Of a stretch of 40,077 nucleotides of DNA, positions 35,187-40,077 are shown piece after piece. The stretch's first letter is position 1; the number at the start of each line of letters is the position of its first letter. The position numbers were made by a program, and so were the translations under genes. The stretch spans positions 1 to 40,077 of the forward strand of contig CAZJFC010000011.1 in assembly GCA_964545245.1 (NCBI GenBank), read 5' to 3'. Below the pieces are notes generated by a model. The model did no database searches. It worked only from the letters and a program-made list of their open reading frames with translations, and was not told where the DNA came from. Source of the DNA: CAZJFC01 sp964545245 (GTDB lineage: Bacteria; Pseudomonadota; Alphaproteobacteria; Rickettsiales; 21-14-0-20-44-7).

Positions 35187-35393
35187 ATGAAATTAATTTC
35201 TGACATACGCAAGAAGCGCTCCTCCCTGCCATGCCGTATTTTCCCTTGCGGCGTTTTTTCCATAACCGGACAGAAAAAATTCACATCAGCGGCGTTGCTG
35301 CCGCCGGCGTTTTTGTGCGCAAATGCAAACAGATTACTGGTTACAATGAAACAAGGCCTGGGAAAAAAATATGTACGAAGAGCAAGGTGTTGA
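35187..35393 (+). CDS. Possible small leader gene (68 aa) of the histidine kinase
   Basis: A 68-codon frame is preceded by a perfect AGGAGG (35176-35181), 5 nt from the ATG, and its end overlaps the histidine kinase start by 23 nt. The product is basic with a hydrophobic middle and several Cys, and I recognise no family. The strong ribosome binding site and the overlap argue for real translation, perhaps coupling the weakly preceded kinase start. It could also be a chance frame. Confidence 0.4.
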   Translation: MKLISDIRKKRSSLPCRIFPCGVFSITGQKKFTSAALLPPAFLCANANRLLVTMKQGLGKKYVRRARC

Positions 35394-36522
35394 AAACTTC
35401 TTTGAGCAATGGCCCGACCCGATAATTGCAATCAGCCGGGATGGGTTAATTGTTGCCGCGAACAGCCCTGCGCGGATTTATGACCCCAAGCTTTCCTCCT
35501 GCCACAAACCCCTTAATATCTGCGATATTTGCGACCTCTCGCAAGAGGCGTTAACCGAGCTTGCGGAAGTTAAGCTGAAAAAAACCCCGATGACCAATAT
35601 CTCCCTCACCTTCCGGCATTACCGCAAGGATAACAGCGGCACAGTCAAGATGCAGGCCTGGAATTTCACCCTGCCCAACCGCAGGGAGGTGATGATATTA
35701 CGCGCCGTGGGATATATGAACCTGATGCAGAAATTCAGCCTGCTTGGTGACGCGATCGACAAGCTCAACGACGAGATCAAGCGCAGGCGCGAAATCGAGA
35801 TAAAGCTGCGTTTCGCGCTTGAGGAGGCGCAGGCGGCGATGCGCCTGAAAGACCAGTTCCTCCGCCAGATAAGCCACGAGTTCCGCACCCCGCTCAATGC
35901 GATAATCGGCATGTCGGAGATCATGCAGGCACAGGTTCTTGGTTCAATGCCGGAGCCTTATGCCGGATATGTGAAGGATATAAACTATTGCGGGCGGACG
36001 CTGCTCGAACTGATTGAGGAAATCCTGAACTACAGGGAGGGTGTTGGCTATGAGGAAACCGTCACCGACCTTAACGAGTGCCTTTCCAACTGCCTGAACA
36101 TTGTTTCCAGCCTTGCGGCGGGCAAGGGCCTTAACCTGGTTGTAGTGGGCGCGGACAGGCTTCCTGTGGTTAAGGCCAACCAGATCCTGCTCAAGCGGAT
36201 TTTCATCAACCTTATTTCAAACGCGATAAAATACACCCCTTCCGGCGGCACGATAGAAATCCACCCGGAGGTGAATGGCGGGGTTGTTTCCGTCTTGATT
36301 ACCGACACCGGCATTGGCATAAAACAGCAGGACCTTGCGCATATTTTCGAGCCGTTTTTCCGCGCCGAGGATGTTTATGTCAGGAACGCCGACGGGCTGG
36401 GCATGGGGCTTGCCCTCACAAAACGCGCGGTGGAACAGATCGGCGCACGGATAAACATCAGCAGCGATTTCGGGCATGGGACGCAGGTGAAAGTGGTTAT
36501 CCCAAACCCGGTTTTCTGCTAA
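35371..36522 (+). CDS. Soluble orphan sensor histidine kinase
   Basis: This 383-aa sensor kinase has no membrane segment. Residues 1-115 form a PAS-like input domain containing C44, H45, C51 and C54 (CHKPLNICDIC). A coiled-coil linker (about 125-160) follows. The HisKA dimerisation domain has the phospho-acceptor H169 in QISHEFRTPLNAIIG. The ATPase domain shows the N box NLISNAIKYTPSGG, G1 DTGIGI, and G2 GLGMGLALTKRAV. All catalytic boxes are intact. No response regulator lies next to it, so its partner is elsewhere. The Cys cluster suggests redox or metal sensing, which is inference. Confidence 0.92.
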   Translation: MYEEQGVENFFEQWPDPIIAISRDGLIVAANSPARIYDPKLSSCHKPLNICDICDLSQEALTELAEVKLKKTPMTNISLTFRHYRKDNSGTVKMQAWNFTLPNRREVMILRAVGYMNLMQKFSLLGDAIDKLNDEIKRRREIEIKLRFALEEAQAAMRLKDQFLRQISHEFRTPLNAIIGMSEIMQAQVLGSMPEPYAGYVKDINYCGRTLLELIEEILNYREGVGYEETVTDLNECLSNCLNIVSSLAAGKGLNLVVVGADRLPVVKANQILLKRIFINLISNAIKYTPSGGTIEIHPEVNGGVVSVLITDTGIGIKQQDLAHIFEPFFRAEDVYVRNADGLGMGLALTKRAVEQIGARINISSDFGHGTQVKVVIPNPVFC

Positions 36523-36622
36523 AAACCCGGCGATTATGCGGCGTCAGGCAGGTTTCCGGCAGCATTTCAGGTTTTCCTTGAATTATTTTTTGATACTGGT
36601 AAACAGTTGCCCTCCAAACTGT

Positions 36623-36698
36623 GCTCCGATAGCTCAGTTGGTAGAGCAAGGGATTGAAAATCCCTGTGTCGCTGGTTCGATTCCGGCTCGGAGCACCA
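36623..36698 (+). tRNA. tRNA-Phe(GAA)
   Basis: Acceptor GCTCCGA pairs with TCGGAGC, followed by A and encoded CCA (36696-36698). The anticodon arm AGGGA-TTGAAAA-TCCCT gives anticodon GAA. The D- and T-loops are canonical. It decodes UUC/UUU. The structured RNA and the Abi-like genes lie directly downstream. Confidence 0.96.
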
Positions 36699-36833
36699 TC
36701 CTACGCCTTCGGCTTCGGATGGCTTATGCCATAATCCTGCCAACCAGCAATCATCTTAACCTCATGCTGGCCGAAAAGTATTAGAACCTTTCCCTTTCCA
36801 ATTCGCCTGTAATTTACTAATATTCCCCACAGG

Positions 36834-37019
36834 GCAGCAGTTTACTGCTGCTCCGGGGTCTAATTAACCTCTGCACATGCGGCCTGACATTGGCCGTTAA
36901 ACGATGTCTCCCTTGCCTTTTGGCTGGGGAGACTATGGCGTATGTCCAAGGCTTGCCTAAAGGCCATAGTGGCCGTCATGTGCGGTTTAATTACTCCCCG
37001 GCTACCAGAGCAATCTGGT
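36834..37019 (+). ncRNA. Large structured RNA, copy A
   Basis: A multi-branch fold can be drawn by hand. A 5' hairpin is GCAGCAG/CTGCTGC (36834-36851). A closing stem is CCGGGG (36853-36858) with CCCCGG (36996-37001), extended by TAATTAACC with GGTTTAATTA (36984-36993) and GCACATG with CATGTGC (36977-36983). It encloses three hairpins: CGGCC/GGCCG (36880-36896), GTCTCCC/GGGAGAC (36906-36933) and TATGGC/GCCATA (36934-36968, with an inner AGGC/GCCT). A 3' hairpin ACCAGA/TCTGGT (37004-37019) follows. A second copy at 39904 keeps the same stems with different bases, and G-U pairs favour the plus strand. It ends 29 bp before a small ORF. It could be an IscB-associated (HEARO/omega) RNA relative, a riboswitch, or a new class. 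Confidence 0.6.
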
Positions 37020-37048
37020 GGCCAATCCAACCAAAAAAGGGAGCCGAC

Positions 37049-37210
37049 ATGGAATACAACTTTTTCGCAGATTTACTTAACAAATTCTCTCAACTCACAC
37101 CATGGGTACAGGCAGTTGTCGCCACTGGAACCGTAGCCATTATGGTAGCACCGTTTTATTTCCTCAAGGAAACCGTGCGGGTCATCATGTCGAAGGACAA
37201 ACAGCCGTAA
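37049..37210 (+). CDS. Small single-TM membrane protein (53 aa)
   Basis: This 53-aa protein has one membrane segment (about 18-39, WVQAVVATGTVAIMVAPFYF) and a basic C-terminal tail (SKDKQP). I chose the ATG at 37049, with GGGAG 5 nt upstream. The frame stays open back to 36890, but that part overlaps the structured RNA and is unlikely to be coding. It lies just downstream of the RNA, so the RNA may be its 5' control region. The start of the next frame is 1 nt after its stop. Small holins, toxins and phage or secretion membrane proteins look like this, but no family is certain. Confidence 0.65.
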   Translation: MEYNFFADLLNKFSQLTPWVQAVVATGTVAIMVAPFYFLKETVRVIMSKDKQP

Positions 37211-37211
37211 T

Positions 37212-37436
37212 ATGAAATGGTGGGAACGAGTTGATAAGTTACGAACTAATCACTTCCGGCAAGTTAGAATTTGTTATCATAATCTACCTCTCTCAGCGAT
37301 TAGCAAACTTAAGCTTGCAAAGAACCCAAAGTTTATGACGGCAAATAATATTCAGAAATGTCTGGAAGATTTCAAGCCACTAAAACTGGCCGATTACGCA
37401 CTGAGCAAAAAAATGGCCGGGGGTGGATATGTCTAA
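37212..37436 (+). CDS. Hypothetical basic protein (74 aa)
   Basis: This 74-aa frame starts 1 nt after the stop of the 53-aa membrane protein, so its translation would be coupled; it has no ribosome binding site of its own at normal spacing. The product is basic with no membrane segment, and I recognise no family. Its first codons contain a 13-bp copy of the tRNA-Arg 3' end, so this end of the frame may be a junction and the ORF could be a chimera created by insertion. Confidence 0.42.
   Translation: MKWWERVDKLRTNHFRQVRICYHNLPLSAISKLKLAKNPKFMTANNIQKCLEDFKPLKLADYALSKKMAGGGYV
37218..37230. repeat. 13-bp copy of tRNA-Arg 3' end
   Basis: TGGTGGGAACGAG is identical to 38239-38251, the CCA end of tRNA-Arg, in the same orientation 1021 bp away. 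The segment between carries the Abi-like gene and is A+T-rich. It looks like a pair of attachment-site cores. Confidence 0.5.
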
Positions 37437-37502
37437 GCACAGATGCCACTTCCCCAGCACTCTAAAAATCATTATACATTAAATCAGGAGCAAAAGCAAG
37501 TG

Positions 37503-38072
37503 ATGCAACCAATTGATTTTATTGAATTAGAGCGATTAATTAGCAAGGAACGGCTAGAACCTTACCTTCAAATGTCTAATTCTGACCAAACTAAAGCCTA
37601 TAATCTGTACCTACAGAATTTAGAAGAATGCAAAAAGCTCTATGTTGAGTTTCACTGGCTAGAGATAGTTTTAAGAAATACAATCAACAAACAGCTCATT
37701 AAGACATATGGGATGGAATGGTATGACAGTCACAAAATCAATTTTGGCGTGCTTGAGAACGATAAATTAGAAAAATCCAAGGCAATTCTCGGAAACGAAA
37801 ATAAGCCTGTTAATAACCCAAACATGGTTGCTTCACTAACGCTGGGATTTTGGGTCAATATGTTTAATGGCAGATATGAAGAATTGTGGCGCCATTGTTT
37901 GCGCAATGCCTTCCCAAAAGCGCGAAAAGGACTGAAACGCAAAGATTTAACTACCAGGTTGCATCCTCTGCTTAAGCTGAGGAACAGAATAGCCCATTAT
38001 GAGCCGGTTCTGAAATATAACTTGAGCCAATTCAAACAAGATATTACTGATATTTTAGAGTGGGTTAAATAA
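37503..38072 (+). CDS. Abi-like HEPN-domain protein
   Basis: This 189-aa protein resembles the Abi (abortive infection) AbiD/F-like group. LISKERLEPYL near the start, WLEIVLRNTINKQL (52-65), SLTLGFWVNMF (111-121) and the C-terminal LRNRIAHYEPV are typical. R160-x4-H165 is the R-x4-6-H signature of HEPN RNases, so it may cut RNA upon phage infection or act as a toxin. No separate antitoxin is evident, but the two small upstream ORFs could be one. I chose the ATG at 37503, with AGGAG 12 nt upstream. An in-frame ATG at 37443 would add 20 residues and has no ribosome binding site. The gene is A+T-rich, as expected for a transferred defence gene. Confidence 0.8.
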   Translation: MQPIDFIELERLISKERLEPYLQMSNSDQTKAYNLYLQNLEECKKLYVEFHWLEIVLRNTINKQLIKTYGMEWYDSHKINFGVLENDKLEKSKAILGNENKPVNNPNMVASLTLGFWVNMFNGRYEELWRHCLRNAFPKARKGLKRKDLTTRLHPLLKLRNRIAHYEPVLKYNLSQFKQDITDILEWVK

Positions 38073-38238
38073 TCAGTCCTAACAAAAGATGTAATAATGA
38101 TTTGATAGCTATTCGTGAGTATATCAAATAAAAACCATAATATTCGCCAAAGTTTCAAGCTGGGAACATGCGAAGAATACCTGCGATATCCTGCGCAACC
38201 CATTCAATGAGCCTGCAAAACTGCCCGATTGCAAACTC

Positions 38239-38315
<77 letters not shown>

Positions 38316-38386
38316 ACTATGCCTTGGTTTTTTACCCTTATTAAGCCCGTCATTACAACAAACTTTTGTTATATTTCATCAAACCC

Positions 38387-38415
38387 TTGACTTTCTTGTA
38401 TTTTTGCCATATAAG
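38387..38415 (+). promoter_or_regulatory. Sigma-70 promoter and leader of the DEAD-box helicase gene
   Basis: TTGACT (38387-38392), a 17-bp spacer and TATAAG (38410-38415) make a strong promoter. The transcript would have a leader of about 155 nt with a perfect GAACCCG/CGGGTTC hairpin (38486-38504), which suggests control at the RNA level, as known for cold-induced helicase genes. Confidence 0.65.
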
Positions 38416-38577
38416 CCCGCGCAGGTTTATTATTGGCTCTCATAAGAATTCACTGTTTTCTTTTTTTTGGGCCGCGATAACTCAAGAACCCGGCAGTCGG
38501 GTTCGCCCAACAAAAAGCAGAGCCACGTTCCGCATAAATAAACGGCGAGCGGGTTCTGTTGTAAAAAAGGAAATAAA

Positions 38578-39825
38578 ATGACTACTTTTGAAGAATTCGG
38601 CCTGCCCGAATCACTACGCCATACGCTTGCCCATATGAAATATGTTGAAGCAACCCCGATACAGCAAGCGGCAATTCCGATCGCGCTTACGGGCAAGGAT
38701 ATCCTTGGTTCCGCGCAGACAGGAACCGGCAAGACGGCGGCATTTGCCGTCCCGCTGGTTGCGAAAATGCTTGAGAACCCCGGTTCTTACGCGCTTGTCC
38801 TCACCCCCACGCGTGAGCTTGCGATGCAGGTTTATAACATCATCAACCAGATGGTTGGCAAATCCAGCAAACTGCCGACCGCGCTCCTGATAGGCGGCGC
38901 TTCGATGTCGGTGCAGATACAGCAGCTCCGCCGCCGCGCGCGGATCATCGTGGGAACGCCGGGACGGGTGAATGACCATCTGGACCGCCGCAGCCTGAAA
39001 TTATACAGCACGCATTTTGTTGTCCTTGATGAAACCGACAGGATGCTGGATATGGGTTTTTCGGTGCAGCTTGAGGAGATTTTCAAGCATTTGCCGGAGA
39101 AGCGCCAGATGCTGATGTTCTCCGCGACAATGCCGGCGAACATAGTCCGCATGGCGAATAAATACCTCAAGCAACCTGAGCGCATTGCGATCGGTTCAAC
39201 GACGCAGGCGATTAATCTGGTGAAGCAGGATATCATCCAGACCACCGAGAAGGAAAAATACGGCACGCTGGTGCAGGAGCTGAAAAAACGTGATGGCTCG
39301 ATCATCATTTTCGTTAAAACGAAATACGGCACAGAAAAGCTGGCGGCGAAGCTCAACAAGGAAAACCACAGCGCGGCGGCGATTCACGGCGATCTGCGCC
39401 AGAACCAGCGCAAGCATGTGATAGACCGTTTCCGCCGGAAAAGTTTCCGCATCATGGTGGCAACCGATATAGCGGCACGCGGGCTTGACATTCCGCATAT
39501 TGAGCACGTGGTGAATTATGATCTGCCACAGGCGCCGGAGGATTACATCCACCGCGTAGGCCGTACAGGCCGCGCAGGCGTTGAAGGCTCGGCGCTATGC
39601 CTGGTTTCGCCGGAAGACCGCAAAAGGTGGAAAGAGATAGAGCGGATGATGGACCCGAACTCCAAAACGGAATATGAGCAGGCGCGCCCGCCAAGAAGGC
39701 CACGCCCGCGCGGGGGTAAAAAGCTGAATGACAGATACGCCAAAAAACCTTTCGGCTTCCGCCACAAATCGAAAGACAGGAATGTCAGGCATGCTGAAGG
39801 CGGCGGACAGCGCAAATCGGCCTAG
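38578..39825 (+). CDS. DEAD-box RNA helicase (RhlE-like) with DETD motif
   Basis: This 415-aa ATP-dependent RNA helicase has the Q motif (EATPIQQAAIP, 24-34), Walker A AQTGTGKT (46-53), PTREL, TPGR, SAT and HRVGRTGRAG. Motif II reads DETD (151-154) instead of DEAD. The second RecA domain shows ARGLDIP. The C-terminal tail is basic (RPPRRPRPRGGKK and later), typical of RhlE-type proteins involved in ribosome assembly and mRNA decay. AAGGA lies about 7 nt before the ATG. A long structured leader precedes it. Confidence 0.95.
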   Translation: MTTFEEFGLPESLRHTLAHMKYVEATPIQQAAIPIALTGKDILGSAQTGTGKTAAFAVPLVAKMLENPGSYALVLTPTRELAMQVYNIINQMVGKSSKLPTALLIGGASMSVQIQQLRRRARIIVGTPGRVNDHLDRRSLKLYSTHFVVLDETDRMLDMGFSVQLEEIFKHLPEKRQMLMFSATMPANIVRMANKYLKQPERIAIGSTTQAINLVKQDIIQTTEKEKYGTLVQELKKRDGSIIIFVKTKYGTEKLAAKLNKENHSAAAIHGDLRQNQRKHVIDRFRRKSFRIMVATDIAARGLDIPHIEHVVNYDLPQAPEDYIHRVGRTGRAGVEGSALCLVSPEDRKRWKEIERMMDPNSKTEYEQARPPRRPRPRGGKKLNDRYAKKPFGFRHKSKDRNVRHAEGGGQRKSA

Positions 39826-39903
39826 CGCCTTCATTATGGCCTGTTATCACCTACTTGTGAAAGCGGGCTTGTAAAATATACTGCCTATAATATAATCGCC
39901 CTG

Positions 39904-40077
39904 CGGGAAGCATCTTCCCGTGGGGCCTAAGAAACCTCCTATCTATGCGGTTAGTGACCGTGAAATCACTCCTCGGCTTTGGCCGGGGAGGCGCTGGCGT
40001 ATGCAACAGGGGCTTGCCCTAAAGGCCAGTGCGAACCTATCACAGACAGGTTTTTCTAACTCCCCGGCTATCAGGCT
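39904..40077 (+). ncRNA. Large structured RNA, copy B (cut by the window end)
   Basis: This is the second copy of the RNA at 36834. The 5' hairpin is CGGGAAG/CTTCCCG (39904-39920). The closing stem is GGGG (39922-39925) with CCCC (40062-40065), extended by AGAAACCT with AGGTTTTTCT (40048-40057). Inner hairpins are CGGT/ACCG (39948-39960), CTCC-CGGC/GCCG-GGAG (39969-39990) and GCTGGC/GCCAGT (39993-40030, inner GGGC/GCCC). Shared fixed strings are GGCGTATG, CTTGCC, TAAAGGCCA and ACTCCCCGGCTA. Nearly every stem differs from copy A at paired positions. The start of a 3' hairpin (ATCAGGCT) is cut off. It lies 78 bp after the helicase gene; nothing else is seen in 39826-40077. Confidence 0.6.

Noticed and set aside
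35009..35431. Minus-strand ORF of 140 aa upstream of the histidine kinase
   Set aside because: It overlaps the kinase start and the well-preceded leader frame; composition is not protein-like and there is no ribosome binding site.
36890..37048. N-terminal extension of the 53-aa membrane protein
   Set aside because: The extension lies in the structured RNA; its base changes relative to copy B follow RNA pairing, not codons, and the inner ATG has a good ribosome binding site.

Overview
The window looks like a chromosomal stretch of a Gram-negative alphaproteobacterium, probably an uncultured or little-studied lineage. The support is an RND efflux pair, several lipobox lipoproteins, an overlapping metX-metW pair, a chorismate mutase-hisC pair, and four tRNA genes that all encode CCA. 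Genus or order cannot be fixed from the sequence alone. There is no rRNA, CRISPR array, transposase or integrase.

Layout. 1-280 holds a palindromic intergenic repeat. 282-4516 is an RND efflux operon (adaptor plus pump), followed by a small gene and a terminator. 4897-6223 (minus) encodes a DJ-1/PfpI-like protein, a small acetyltransferase and a Thr-rich lipoprotein. tRNA-Ser(GGA) at 6500 has a partial 5' copy just upstream. It is followed by an A+T-rich accessory block (6631-8624): a small acidic protein, a trypsin-like peptidase bracketed by a 29-bp direct repeat, and a membrane protein. 8663-12143 (minus) is a tightly overlapping operon (HAD-UbiA fusion, DprE1-like oxidase, SDR reductase) that looks like a polyprenyl-phosphate-arabinose pathway. 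12319-14938 holds a GlcG/HbpS-like protein, a tiny lipoprotein, a cold-shock protein, an acetyltransferase and a Rap1a/Tai-like lipoprotein. 14977-18378 (minus) is rfbB-rfbC-metX-metW; 18499-22838 (plus) is rfbA-rfbD, a GT2 and a GT-C glycosyltransferase. Together these make dTDP-rhamnose and probably build surface polysaccharide. 22906-26961 holds chorismate mutase, hisC, a small periplasmic protein, purU and a GT4 glycosyltransferase.

27085-32519 encodes two very large proteins rich in Pro, Ala and Thr, with no signal peptide. They share a short motif. The first has an N-terminal half that resembles the TraB/ChaN/EreA fold and a C-terminal peptidoglycan-binding-like domain. A methyltransferase with a regulatory domain follows, then tRNA-Lys (whose 3' end is duplicated 149 bp away), cutA and an orphan soluble histidine kinase.

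36623-38315 lies between tRNA-Phe and tRNA-Arg. It contains a large structured RNA, a 53-aa membrane protein, an unknown ORF and an Abi-like HEPN protein. A 13-bp copy of the tRNA-Arg 3' end lies about 1 kb away, suggesting a small inserted element. A DEAD-box helicase with an unusual DETD motif follows. A second, sequence-divergent copy of the structured RNA runs off the right edge. The two RNA copies keep the same multi-branch fold through compensatory base changes; this is the strongest candidate for an undescribed, or at least unannotated, element in the window.
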